Positions 17,988-27,372 of a stretch of 64,000 bases of DNA are shown piece by piece (the first letter of the stretch is position 1; each line of letters begins with the position of its first letter). Under the pieces are notes generated by a model, which had not been told where the DNA came from, did no database searches, and worked only from the letters and a program-made list of their open reading frames with translations. This DNA is from JABDOU01 sp041567895 (GTDB taxonomy: Bacteria; Actinomycetota; Acidimicrobiia; Spongiisociales; SHLN01), in NCBI GenBank assembly GCA_041567895.1, contig JBFGAX010000001.1, positions 36,723 to 100,722 of the forward strand. Direction: 5' to 3'. A program made the position numbers and the translations under genes.

Positions 17988-19214
17988 TTACCCGATGACA
18001 TTGACCAGGTTGAACATCGGTAAGTAGAGGGCCACGAGGATGGCGCCGACTGTTGCACCCATGAACGCGATGAGGATCGGCTCGAGGAGGCTGGTGAGAG
18101 CGTCTACGGTGTCGTTGACTTCACGGTCGTAAAAGTCGGAGACCTTGTCGAGCATGTTGTCGAGGGCGCCGGTCTCTTCGCCGACCGCCATCATCTGCAC
18201 GACCATGGGCGGAAAGATTTTTCCCTCTTTGGCCAGCGGCTGGGAGATTGAATCTCCACCCTTGACGGCCTGTGCGACCCGGTTGACTGCGTCTCCGACC
18301 ACTACGTTTCCAGCTGTCAACTCGACGATGGTCATGGCTTCCAGAATCGGAACGCCGGAACGGACGAGCACGCCGAGGGTTCTGGCGAATCGGCTGATCG
18401 CGGTTTTGTGGTTCATGGTGCCGAACACGGGCGCTCGCAATTTGAACGCATCCCACATACGACGTCCGCCCGTGGTGTTGATCCAGCGCCTGAACGCGTA
18501 GACCGAGGCACCAAACGCGGGGAAGATGATGTACCACTTTGAGGTGAGAACGCCCGAGGCTCCGATCAGGGCTCTCGTCGCGATTGGAAGTTCGCCTCCA
18601 ACATCCGCGTACATATCAACGAACTGGGGGACGACGAAGAGAAGCATCAGGGTTACAACACCCGCCACCATGCTGAGTACCACGATCGGGTATGCCATGG
18701 CCGACTTGATCTTGCTGCGCAGCGCCGCTGCGGATTCGAGCGTATCTGCGATACGTTCGAGGGTCTCGTCCAGTACACCTGCTGCTTCACCGGCTTGCAC
18801 CATCGCGACAAATAGCGTGTTGAAGACTTTGGGATGCTGCTCGAGTGCAACGCTGAGGCTTGCACCTCGCTCCACGCTGGCTCGTACCTCGCCAATCGTC
18901 TTCTTGAGGGGCTTGGAAACGGTCTGTTCTTCGAGAACATAGAGAGATCTCAGGAGCGACAGACCGGAATTGATCATGGTCGCAAACTGGCGGCTGAAGA
19001 TGGCAATCTCTTTGGCTTTTATCCGGTCGGTTATGCCCGGGATCGAGATCTCTTTCTGGAGACCGTCGGTCTTCTTCTCGGCGACGCCGAGCGGTGTCAT
19101 CCCGCTTTCCTTCAGAGCGCGGATGACCGCTTCTTTGGAGGAGCCCTCCAACTCCCCTTCGATGACTTTGCCGCTCTTGGCGTCACGAACCTTGTACGTG
19201 TACATCGAGGCCAT
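17988..19214 (-). CDS. pilC: Type IV pilus inner-membrane platform protein PilC
   Basis: Polytopic GspF/PilC protein on which the motor ATPases act. It has 408 residues with two GspF domains (~70-195 and ~275-400), each a helical bundle carrying FxxxLxxxxxxG-type motifs (FSRQFATMINSGLSLL and FARTLGVLVRSGVPIL), with membrane helices near 170, 220 and 380. The start lies 3 bases after the pilT stop. It completes a tight pilB-pilT-pilC unit. Confidence 0.96.
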   Translation of the reverse strand: MASMYTYKVRDAKSGKVIEGELEGSSKEAVIRALKESGMTPLGVAEKKTDGLQKEISIPGITDRIKAKEIAIFSRQFATMINSGLSLLRSLYVLEEQTVSKPLKKTIGEVRASVERGASLSVALEQHPKVFNTLFVAMVQAGEAAGVLDETLERIADTLESAAALRSKIKSAMAYPIVVLSMVAGVVTLMLLFVVPQFVDMYADVGGELPIATRALIGASGVLTSKWYIIFPAFGASVYAFRRWINTTGGRRMWDAFKLRAPVFGTMNHKTAISRFARTLGVLVRSGVPILEAMTIVELTAGNVVVGDAVNRVAQAVKGGDSISQPLAKEGKIFPPMVVQMMAVGEETGALDNMLDKVSDFYDREVNDTVDALTSLLEPILIAFMGATVGAILVALYLPMFNLVNVIG

Positions 19215-19217
19215 GAT

Positions 19218-20756
19218 TTAGCCGCCCTGTAGGAGGCGTTGCATTGCCTCTTTGTCGTTGCATCGTTCCATGGCGAGTTCTCGAGTGATCTTGCCCTGTT
19301 TGGTCATTGCTGCAAGCGCCATGTCCATCGTCTGCATTCCGTATTTGCCACCGGCCTGAATCGCGCTGGGAATCTGGTGGACCTTGCCATCGCGCACGAG
19401 GTTTCTAATAGCCGATGTCGCGATCATGACCTCGACTGCTGCGATCCGGCCCTTGCCGTCAACGGTCGGGAGTAACTGTTGAGACAGAACGGCCTGCAGC
19501 GATCCTGCCAACATCACCCGAACCTGAGATTGCTGGTGGGCCGGAAATACATCGATGATTCGCTCGATGGATTGAGGCGCACTCTGGGTATGCAGGGTTC
19601 CGAATACGAGGTGTCCGGTTTCGGCTGCAGTTAGCGCAGCACCGATGGTTTCGAGATCTCGCATCTCACCCACCAGGATCACGTCAGGATCCTGCCGCAA
19701 AATGTGCTTGAGCGCCTGATTGAATCCGAGCGTGTCGGTTCCGACTTCTCGTTGATTCACAATGCTCTTCTTGTGCCGGTGCAAGAACTCGATCGGATCC
19801 TCAACCGTGATGATGTGACTCGCCCGCTCAGTGTTGATGAGGTTGATGATCGACGCCAACGAGGTTGACTTACCTGAACCGGTCGGGCCGGTCACGAGTA
19901 CGAGACCACGATGCAGATGCGCAAGCGAGTTGACGGCCGCAGGCATGCCGAGCTCGTCGGGGTTCTTGATCTCATTCGGAATGGAACGAAGAACTGCCGC
20001 TACCGAATCACGCTGGAAGAACACGTTTACACGAAACCGTCCTCGTCCAGGGAGCGGATGAGACGTGTCCAGTTCACGAGTTTCTTCGAACCGGGTTCGC
20101 TGCTCAGCCGTGAGAATGTCGTACAAGATTCGGCGAAGCTCGGCCGGCATCAGAATATCGAACCCCTCCATGGGCTCGAGCGATCCGTGGACGCGCACCA
20201 TGGGCGGTGAACCGGCCGTCAGATGAAGATCGGAACCTTGCTTTTCAATCAACAACTCGAGGAAGTCGTTGAGATGAACCTGTTCGGAAACTTCTGTCGG
20301 TACGCGACGCGGCTCCTCATCGAGGCCCATGAAAAATGAATTGAGCATCTCGTCGATGCCGGTCTGGCTGGCAAGCGCCATCGTCACGGCTGAGCCACAC
20401 ACCGTCTCGAGGCTGGTCTGAATGTCGCGGATGAACGGATTGGCGACCGCCACAATCACACGGCCGTCTTCAACCTTGATCGGTATGGCATTGAAGCGGT
20501 GTGCAGTATCGGGATCGAGCCTGGACACTGCCTCGGGCTGCAGCACTTCGTTCTGTACGTCGACATACCTCATGCCTATCCGGTCGGCGACCGTAGCAAG
20601 CAGATCCCCCGGTGAGACGTGGCCGTTTTGCAGAAGGATTCGCGCGAGGGGAACATCCGTGTCCTTCTCCTGTACGTACAGGGCTTCGAGTACATCACGG
20701 CTGAGCAGCCTCTTATCGACGAGTGACTCGCCGATTTGTTTGGATACCCGGTTCAC
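19218..20756 (-). CDS. pilT: PilT retraction ATPase with an N-terminal MshEN-like domain
   Basis: Hexameric ATPase that powers pilus retraction. It has 512 residues against ~345-370 for ordinary PilT. Residues ~160-512 are a full PilT: LNDFLELLIEKQGSDLHLT start, Walker A GPTGSGKST (290-298), Asp box ITVEDPIEF, Walker B VGEMRD and His box GTLHTQSA. Residues 1-150 are an extra domain resembling the MshEN/GspE N-terminal domain of PilB (LARILLQNGHVSPGDLLATV, then VDVQNEV..PEAVSRLD). MshEN domains can bind c-di-GMP in some family members. The GTG start overlaps the pilB stop. Confidence 0.93.
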   Translation of the reverse strand: MNRVSKQIGESLVDKRLLSRDVLEALYVQEKDTDVPLARILLQNGHVSPGDLLATVADRIGMRYVDVQNEVLQPEAVSRLDPDTAHRFNAIPIKVEDGRVIVAVANPFIRDIQTSLETVCGSAVTMALASQTGIDEMLNSFFMGLDEEPRRVPTEVSEQVHLNDFLELLIEKQGSDLHLTAGSPPMVRVHGSLEPMEGFDILMPAELRRILYDILTAEQRTRFEETRELDTSHPLPGRGRFRVNVFFQRDSVAAVLRSIPNEIKNPDELGMPAAVNSLAHLHRGLVLVTGPTGSGKSTSLASIINLINTERASHIITVEDPIEFLHRHKKSIVNQREVGTDTLGFNQALKHILRQDPDVILVGEMRDLETIGAALTAAETGHLVFGTLHTQSAPQSIERIIDVFPAHQQSQVRVMLAGSLQAVLSQQLLPTVDGKGRIAAVEVMIATSAIRNLVRDGKVHQIPSAIQAGGKYGMQTMDMALAAMTKQGKITRELAMERCNDKEAMQRLLQGG

Positions 20757-22435
20757 GCCACGACCCTCATGATCTCTTCGATGGATGTCCTGCCCTGGCG
20801 GACCTTGGTCATTCCGTCATCCCACAGTTCGAGCATGCCTTGTTCTTTGGCGACGACTTTGATCTCGTTCGAAGGTCGGTTCTCGACGGCCATACGCCGA
20901 ATCTCGTCGGATATCAGCATGACCTCGTGTAATGCCAACCGCCCGCGATATCCATTTGAACAAGCACCACACCCCTTCGGATCAGCGGCGTAAATCTGTG
21001 AGGCGCTGACCTTCTCGATTTCCTCGTCGGACCAACGAGCTTTCACAAGCATGTCCTTGTCGGGAGAAAACTCGACTTTGCACTTCTTGCACAAACGTCT
21101 GGCGAGACGTTGGCCCAACACTGCGTCGAGCGACGAAGAAACCAGATACGGTTCGACGCCCATCTCGATGAGGCGTCCGATGCTCGATGGCGCATCGTTT
21201 GTGTGCAACGTTGAAAGCACGAGGTGACCGGTCAGGGCGGCCTCGATCGCGATTTGTGCTGTTTCGTGGTCGCGAATCTCACCAACAAGGGCAATGTCAG
21301 GGTCGGACCGCAGGATGGATCGCAAAGCCGTGGCAAACGTCAAGCCAGCCTTCTTGTTGACCTGAACTTGCGTTATCCCTTCCAGCCGATACTCAACCGG
21401 ATCCTCAGTGGTGATGATGTTGACCTCCGGCCTGTTCAACACGTTGAGCGTTGCGTACAGGGTCGTCGATTTACCGGAACCGGTTGGGCCGGTTACGAGA
21501 ATGGCGCCGTAGGGCTTGGTGTAGGCCGATTCAAATCGGGCGAGTGTTTGGGGTAGGAAACCGAGATCCACCAGTTCCAAGAGCACCGAGGATCGATCGA
21601 GAATACGCAGCACGACTTTCTCACCGAACACCGACGGCAATGTGGCAACGCGCAAGTCGACGGGTTTGCCGTTCATCTTGAGAGACATACGGCCGTCTTG
21701 CGGCACCCGTCGCTCGGCGATGTTGATGTCTGCCATGATCTTGAGACGACTCACGAGGGCGTTCGAAATCGCCTTGGGGGTCGACATGACTTCATGCAGA
21801 ACACCGTCGACCCGGAAACGAACGCGCAGGTCCTTTTCGCCCGGTTCGATATGAATATCGGAGGCGCCTTCGTTCACAGCCCGGGTCACGATCGTGTTGA
21901 CGAGTTTGACGACCGGTGCCTCATCCACTGCCTCTTTGAGAGCGGAGAGGTCTTCCTTCTCTTCTTCCTCTCCAAAGTCGGCGAACTCGGTGACCGAATC
22001 GTTATACGACGACATTCGTGCAATCGCAGCCTCGACCGCACTGCGGGGAGCGACCCGGGGAACGATCTCCATACCGGAAATCGACCTGATGTCGTCCATG
22101 GCGAGCACGTTGGCCGGGTCAGCCATCGCAACAATGAGCTTGTCTCCGTCGAATAGCACAGGCAAGGCCGCATACCGCTTGGCGATGTTGTCCGGAATCA
22201 GAGCCGCCGCGGTGGGATCGACCGTGATTTCTTCGAGAGCGATGTATTCGATGCCAATTTGCTTGGCGAGCACTTTCACGAGATCGGTTTCGTCGACGAA
22301 CTCCTGATCGACCAGGATGCGCGTGAGCGACTTGCCGCTTTCACTCTGTATTTGCTGCGCTTCGTCGAGCTGCTCTTTCGTGAGCACGCCCTCTTGCACA
22401 AGCATCGAGCCGAAATGACGCGATTCGGTTCTCAA
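20753..22435 (-). CDS. pilB: PilB pilus extension ATPase
   Basis: Motor for pilus assembly. It has 560 residues: N-terminal MshEN region (~1-140, LVQEGVLTKEQLDEA), acidic linker (~150-165), then the GspE core with Walker A GPTGSGKST (316-324), ITTEDPVEY, Walker B VGEIRD (384-389) and STLHTND. The zinc site is formed by Cys449/Cys452 and Cys489/Cys492, which marks PilB rather than PilT. The start is TTG with a good ribosome site (AAGGAGA, 6 bases upstream). It follows aroE by 60 bases and leads the pilB-T-C unit. Confidence 0.96.
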   Translation of the reverse strand: MRTESRHFGSMLVQEGVLTKEQLDEAQQIQSESGKSLTRILVDQEFVDETDLVKVLAKQIGIEYIALEEITVDPTAAALIPDNIAKRYAALPVLFDGDKLIVAMADPANVLAMDDIRSISGMEIVPRVAPRSAVEAAIARMSSYNDSVTEFADFGEEEEKEDLSALKEAVDEAPVVKLVNTIVTRAVNEGASDIHIEPGEKDLRVRFRVDGVLHEVMSTPKAISNALVSRLKIMADINIAERRVPQDGRMSLKMNGKPVDLRVATLPSVFGEKVVLRILDRSSVLLELVDLGFLPQTLARFESAYTKPYGAILVTGPTGSGKSTTLYATLNVLNRPEVNIITTEDPVEYRLEGITQVQVNKKAGLTFATALRSILRSDPDIALVGEIRDHETAQIAIEAALTGHLVLSTLHTNDAPSSIGRLIEMGVEPYLVSSSLDAVLGQRLARRLCKKCKVEFSPDKDMLVKARWSDEEIEKVSASQIYAADPKGCGACSNGYRGRLALHEVMLISDEIRRMAVENRPSNEIKVVAKEQGMLELWDDGMTKVRQGRTSIEEIMRVVA

Positions 22436-22495
22436 CCTGTCTCCTTAACTGTGTCGCCATTATTTCGGCCCACGCAGTTGAGGTCTTGAGCGTGT

Positions 22496-23272
22496 TTACA
22501 AACCGGCTGCGATTCTCATCTCGTGGCGCGGGGCTGGCAGACCGGTCCACCATTCGAAGCTGAGCGCAGCTTGCTCGACGAGCATGTCGATTCCGGAAAC
22601 GACCGGTATCCCGCCCTCCGTGGCCAGGCTGACCGCAGGAGTTGGTTGGTCGGCATAGGCCATGTCGAAGAGCCCCGTGGCACCAGCCGACATCGGCGTC
22701 GGGAGCTCCTCGGCAGCCATTCCGAGAGGAGTGGCGTTGACGAGCACACCTGCAAACGGATCGCCCCAATCCAAAACGGTACCGGTCACCCCGACCGATT
22801 TCAGAACTGCTGTGGCAGCCCCCTGGCGTCTGGCCGAGACACTGATCCGACCCGTCGTGATCGAAGCCACAGCGACCAACGCCGCCGCTGCCGCGCCACC
22901 GCCTCCCAGGATGAGCACATCACCCGTGGGTAGCTCGGCACTTCTCCAGCACGCGCGTATAGCCGGGATGTCGGTGCTGATGCCCATGACTCTCTCGCCA
23001 CGAACCATCATCGCGTTTACAGACCGGGCAATGGCCGCATCGGCGGAAACCACATCGGACGACGTATACGCCAGGCCCTTGTGCGGCATGGTCACGTTCA
23101 CGCCCGTCAACCTTCCACTCGCAATCTCCGAGACAGCAGATGTGAACTGCACAGCATCCACCTCCCGCGCCTCGTAGGCGCCCTGAACTCCGTGATAGGC
23201 CAGAGCTGTCTGATGCATGGCCGGAGATCGGGAGTGGCCAACCGGGTTGCCCAGCAGAGCCAGGCGCATCAT
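22496..23272 (-). CDS. aroE: Shikimate dehydrogenase
   Basis: NADPH-dependent reduction of dehydroshikimate. It has 258 residues. The shikimate-binding NPVGHSRSPAMHQTAL is at the N-terminus, NVTMPHKGLAY carries the catalytic Lys, the glycine-rich LILGGGGAAAAALVA is the NADP site, and GIDMLVEQA lies near the end. The ATG at 23270-23272 shares one base with the mltG stop; an open upstream extension lies inside mltG and is rejected. mltG-aroE linkage is a common actinobacterial order. Confidence 0.95.
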   Translation of the reverse strand: MMRLALLGNPVGHSRSPAMHQTALAYHGVQGAYEAREVDAVQFTSAVSEIASGRLTGVNVTMPHKGLAYTSSDVVSADAAIARSVNAMMVRGERVMGISTDIPAIRACWRSAELPTGDVLILGGGGAAAAALVAVASITTGRISVSARRQGAATAVLKSVGVTGTVLDWGDPFAGVLVNATPLGMAAEELPTPMSAGATGLFDMAYADQPTPAVSLATEGGIPVVSGIDMLVEQAALSFEWWTGLPAPRHEMRIAAGL

Positions 23273-24333
23273 CAGAAGACGCCTTCGGCGCGGGCCTTTG
23301 CCACCTTTTCGTTGTGCTCCTCGAGCGTCACGCTGAAACCATGACTGCCGTCGGGGTCGACCAGCACATAGTAAAAGAAGGGTGTGTCTTCGGGATCTCC
23401 GGCGGCGATGAGCGACCGCAAACCTGGAGCGGCAATCGGCGTTGGCGGGAGTCCGGCTCGAACGTAGCTGTTGTAGGGAGACGAAGATTGCTTGTCGGCG
23501 TTCGTGGGAACTCCTCGCTCGCCCCGCCCGTACACCAGCATGGCATCGATCTGAAGCAAGATGCCCTCTCGAAGACGGTTGTAAACGACACTGCTGATGA
23601 TCGGCCGATCGGGATCGAGTTTCGCCTCGGCTTCGATGATGGATGCGATGATGAGTGTCTCGTACTCGGTAACTCCGAGTTCTTCCATTCGGTTCCACTC
23701 GGCCGCCTCGACCCTGAGCTGCATTTCGGTGGCCATCTTTTGCAGAACTGTTGCGGGCGATGCATCCTCAAAAAACTCGTAGTTGGCCGGAAACAACAAT
23801 CCTTCCCAATCTGCCAGGTTGCCCGGCGTTCCCGGAAACAGCGGCGAAACTACGCTGCCATCGAGCAGAGCCGTTGCGTACGCGTCGACCGAGTGAGGAG
23901 ATTGTTCCGACAGGGATTGAAGGATTTCACTCACCCATAGCCCCTCCCTGATCTTGACGGTATACACGTCCTTCAACTCCGGACCCTGACGGAGAATCTC
24001 AACCGCAGCTTCGGATCCCATTCCGGTGGTCAGCTCGTAGGTACCGGCCTGCAGCGAAAAGCCGAGGCCGTTGGCCTTCACATACGACTCGAATTGGCTG
24101 GCGCGCTCTACGACACCTGCCTCCGCGAGCACGTTGCCGATGTCTTCGGCACTCGATCCAGATTCGATGTCGACGATCACCGACTGGCCGGCAACGATCG
24201 TGGTGGCGGGTCCGCCTCCAAACGACTCGGCGAGCCGGGTAGCGCCCCATGCCACGATGGCGAGTGCGAGGAGGCCGATCATGATCCCGAGCCATACCGG
24301 AAAGCCCCCCGAGGGTTTGTCGTACTCGATCAT
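23272..24333 (-). CDS. mltG: Endolytic murein transglycosylase MltG (YceG-like)
   Basis: Membrane-anchored enzyme that cuts nascent glycan strands and terminates chain growth. It has 353 residues: a short cytoplasmic start, membrane helix at ~15-33 (VWLGIMIGLLALAIVAWG), a LysM-like region, then the YceG domain with the catalytic Glu in LIIASIIEAEAKLDPDRPII and the YNSYVRAGLPPTPIAAPG segment. It overlaps ruvX by 4 bases and aroE by 1. Confidence 0.95.
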   Translation of the reverse strand: MIEYDKPSGGFPVWLGIMIGLLALAIVAWGATRLAESFGGGPATTIVAGQSVIVDIESGSSAEDIGNVLAEAGVVERASQFESYVKANGLGFSLQAGTYELTTGMGSEAAVEILRQGPELKDVYTVKIREGLWVSEILQSLSEQSPHSVDAYATALLDGSVVSPLFPGTPGNLADWEGLLFPANYEFFEDASPATVLQKMATEMQLRVEAAEWNRMEELGVTEYETLIIASIIEAEAKLDPDRPIISSVVYNRLREGILLQIDAMLVYGRGERGVPTNADKQSSSPYNSYVRAGLPPTPIAAPGLRSLIAAGDPEDTPFFYYVLVDPDGSHGFSVTLEEHNEKVAKARAEGVF

Positions 24334-24734
24334 TGTCTATCCAGGTAGCTCTGGAGGATCAGTGCCGCGGCCACGCCATCGAGCGTTTTGCGACGTTCGG
24401 ATCGCCTGGTGCCGCTCTCGATCATGGACCTTTCCGCCAACACGCTCGTAAACCGCTCGTCCTCAACTTCGACGTCCAGTCCGGTGGCGCCCGCGACCTC
24501 TGACGCGAACGCGCGGGCCGCTTCTGCCGATGGACCATCTTCTCCACTCAGTGAGGTGGGCATTCCTATAACGATAGATTCCACGTCATGGGCACGTACG
24601 GCACCGGCGATCACGTCGATTGCTGTAGCTCGATCACAAACCATGAGCGGAGAAGCTATCAGATGTGACGGGTCTGAGAGTGCAATACCAACTCGCTTTG
24701 TGCCGTAATCGATTCCCATCAATCGTCCCATCAC
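24330..24734 (-). CDS. ruvX: RuvX/YqgF pre-16S rRNA nuclease (Holliday junction resolvase fold)
   Basis: RNase H-fold protein implicated in 16S rRNA 5' maturation. It has 134 residues and starts MMGRLMGIDYGTKRVGIALSD, with the family Asp in GIDYGTKRVG; later IVIGMPTSLSGEDGPSA, EVEDERFTSVLAERSM and a terminal D in KTLDGVAAALILQSYL are all conserved. It overlaps alaS by 4 bases; alaS-ruvX-mltG-aroE is a conserved gene string. Confidence 0.94.
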   Translation of the reverse strand: MMGRLMGIDYGTKRVGIALSDPSHLIASPLMVCDRATAIDVIAGAVRAHDVESIVIGMPTSLSGEDGPSAEAARAFASEVAGATGLDVEVEDERFTSVLAERSMIESGTRRSERRKTLDGVAAALILQSYLDRQ

Positions 24735-27349
24735 GCCAACAACTCCCGGGCCTTCTTCCCCATTGCCTCGACCGCCTCCGAAACATCATCACCACCGGGA
24801 CCGCCCGCCATGGATAGTTCTGCATCCTTGCCGCCGCCACCACGAACGATCCTGGCTCCTGTGGCAACGATGTCTGCCGCGGACAAACCTTTCTGGACGA
24901 GATCCTTTGACAGCAGCACGACCAGACTCGCTTTGCCGTCTCGATTGGTACCGAGCACCACGACGGAACTTCCGAGCCGGTCCCGGAGCTGGAGGGCGAG
25001 CATCCGAAGACCGTCGGGGGTCGCGTCGGGAACCGTGGCCGCCACGACGCTCGACGCTCCGATTGCCTCGGCAGCCCCGGCCAATGCTGCCGCCGCCTCG
25101 CTCCTGTGACGCTGCTCGAAGTCGGCAATTCTCTTTTCCTGATCTTTCACTCTTCCGAGTAACGAACCGATGGCGCCGGGTAACTCGGCCGGCGTGCTCT
25201 TCAGCAGGCCGGCGCCGGAACGGACTGTGTTACGAAGTTCAACGATGTGCAGGTAGGCATCGGTTCCGGTCAAAGCCTCAAAGCGGCGAATGTTGGCACC
25301 GATCGACGATTCGGTCGAGATCAGAAGTGGTCCCACCTGGCCGGTGGAAACGGTGTGAGTTCCGCCGCAGAACTCGAGCGAGTACCCACCGGCGGAGACG
25401 ACCCGCACCTGTTCTCCGTACTTGTCGCCGAAGAACGCAACGGCACCCATCTTTTCAGCTTCTTCTTTGGTCGCCTCGATGGTTCGTACGCGATCGTTTT
25501 CGATGATCCGCTCATTGGTCAATCGCTCCACCTCGGCCAGTTCATCCGGTTCGAGCGCAGCGTGATGACTGAAGTCAAACCTCAAGCGCCCGGCTTCAAC
25601 CAGCGAACCGTTCTGACGAGCGTGTGGTCCGATCACATCGCGCAGTGATGCGTGGAGAACATGGGTTCCTGTGTGGCTCTTGCTCACTCGCTCGCGCCGA
25701 TCGTGATCAATCTCGGCGTGTGCATCCTGGCCAACGGCAACCGACCCTCGCACGACTCTCGCCTTGTGACCGTGTAGTCCGGTCACTGGTGCCTGCGTGT
25801 CGACCACTCTCACCGCACCGGTTTCGGTAACGATTTCACCGGTATCACCCACCTGTCCGCCCCCTTCTGCATAGAAGGGTGTGCGGTCGACAAATAGCTC
25901 GACCTCTTCGCCTTCGGCGGCGGAAGTCACCATTTCTCCTTCGCGAACAATCGCCAGGATCAAGGCCGGCGACGTCTCGAGCTCGTAACCGACGAATTCT
26001 GTTGCACCGGCGCTGTCCAAAACGTCACGAATGATCTCTGCGGCCTGAAAATCGTCCGCATCGAACGACAGCAACCTGGAACGGCGACGCTGTTCTTGCA
26101 TTGCTTCGTCGAATCCGTCCCGGTCCACGGTCGCCCCCCGTTCGCCGGCGATCTCGGTCGTGAGCTCGATGGGAAACCCGTACGTATCGTGCAGGCGGAA
26201 AGCGGTGCTGCCATCGATTCGGTTCTCCGTCGACTCTTCGAGCGCATCCTCGAGCATTGCATAGCCGGTTTCGAGGGTGCGCCGGAACCCGACCTCCTCA
26301 CGTTCCACGACTTCCTTGATGAAATCACGTTCCGCCCCAAGATCGGGATATGCGTCTGACATGATGTCGACGGTGATATCAGCCAACCCTGGTGTGACGT
26401 TGTCCTCGCAGCCGAGTTGCCAGGCATGTCTGACAGCTCGCCGGATCAGACGACGGAGGATGTATCCGCGCCCTTCGTTCGATGGTACGACGCCATCGCC
26501 GATCAGGAACGTCATGGTGCGCCCGTGGTCGGCGAGGATCCGGAGACTCACATCGGTGGTTTCGTTCTCGCCGTATTTCGTGTCGGTCGCCTGCGCCCCG
26601 AAGTCGAGCACCGGCCGGACGGTGTCCGCATCGAACACCGAATCCAGATCGTTGAGAACCATGTTCAGCCGCTCGATACCCGCCCCGGTGTCAATGCTCT
26701 TCTTCGGGAGGTCGCCTACAACGTGATAAGGAGCGTCCTGAATATTCTGCATGAACACCAGATTCCAGATCTCGACGAACCGGTCTTCATCTCCTCCGAT
26801 CGGCCCCCCGTCCTCGCCCCGGTGAGCACCCCGGTCGTAGAAGATCTCCGAGGCGGGTCCACACGGACCCGGAACGCCCATCTGCCAGAAATTGTCTTTG
26901 TCACCCCGCTGGAGTCGTTCAGGAGGAACGCCGACGCCGTCAATCCAGATTTCTGCTGCCTCGTCATCGTCCTTATATACGGTGAACCACAGACGCTCGG
27001 GATCTAGCCCGAATCCGTCCGTAACGAGCTCATAGCTCCAGGGAATCGCAAGTTCTTTGAAGTAATCGCCGAAGCTGAAGTTTCCGAGCATCTCGAAGAA
27101 GGTGAAGTGGCGATCGGTGGTCCCGATGATGTCGATGTCAGAGGTCCGGGCACATTTCTGTATGGACGTGGCGCGTGGATACGGAGGCGGTTCATCGCCC
27201 AAAAAGTAGGGCTTGAACTGCACCATTCCGGCGTTGGTGAGAAGGAGCGTGGGATCGACCGGTATCAGAGAAGAGCTCGCTACGATGACGTGGTCGCGCT
27301 CTGCGAAGAAACTCGAGAAAATCCGCCTGATTGAGTTGCTATCGGGCAT
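24731..27349 (-). CDS. alaS: Alanyl-tRNA synthetase
   Basis: Charges tRNA-Ala. It has 872 residues, full length. The catalytic domain starts IRRIFSSFFAERDH, with PTLLLTNAGMVQFKPYFLG and the ARTSDIDIIGTTDRH motif. The editing domain has HTGTHVLHASLRD and the CGGTHTVSTG zinc motif. The C-terminal oligomerisation domain ends GGGGKDAELSMAGGP. No T-box leader fits in the 23-base gap behind aspS. Confidence 0.97.
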   Translation of the reverse strand: MPDSNSIRRIFSSFFAERDHVIVASSSLIPVDPTLLLTNAGMVQFKPYFLGDEPPPYPRATSIQKCARTSDIDIIGTTDRHFTFFEMLGNFSFGDYFKELAIPWSYELVTDGFGLDPERLWFTVYKDDDEAAEIWIDGVGVPPERLQRGDKDNFWQMGVPGPCGPASEIFYDRGAHRGEDGGPIGGDEDRFVEIWNLVFMQNIQDAPYHVVGDLPKKSIDTGAGIERLNMVLNDLDSVFDADTVRPVLDFGAQATDTKYGENETTDVSLRILADHGRTMTFLIGDGVVPSNEGRGYILRRLIRRAVRHAWQLGCEDNVTPGLADITVDIMSDAYPDLGAERDFIKEVVEREEVGFRRTLETGYAMLEDALEESTENRIDGSTAFRLHDTYGFPIELTTEIAGERGATVDRDGFDEAMQEQRRRSRLLSFDADDFQAAEIIRDVLDSAGATEFVGYELETSPALILAIVREGEMVTSAAEGEEVELFVDRTPFYAEGGGQVGDTGEIVTETGAVRVVDTQAPVTGLHGHKARVVRGSVAVGQDAHAEIDHDRRERVSKSHTGTHVLHASLRDVIGPHARQNGSLVEAGRLRFDFSHHAALEPDELAEVERLTNERIIENDRVRTIEATKEEAEKMGAVAFFGDKYGEQVRVVSAGGYSLEFCGGTHTVSTGQVGPLLISTESSIGANIRRFEALTGTDAYLHIVELRNTVRSGAGLLKSTPAELPGAIGSLLGRVKDQEKRIADFEQRHRSEAAAALAGAAEAIGASSVVAATVPDATPDGLRMLALQLRDRLGSSVVVLGTNRDGKASLVVLLSKDLVQKGLSAADIVATGARIVRGGGGKDAELSMAGGPGGDDVSEAVEAMGKKARELLA

Positions 27350-27372
27350 GAGCGGCCAGATTACTACCAGGT

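Noticed and set aside
23273..23698. N-terminal extension of shikimate dehydrogenase to 400 residues
   Set aside because: The extra part is an Arg/His-rich shadow of mltG; the coupled ATG at 23272 gives the normal protein.
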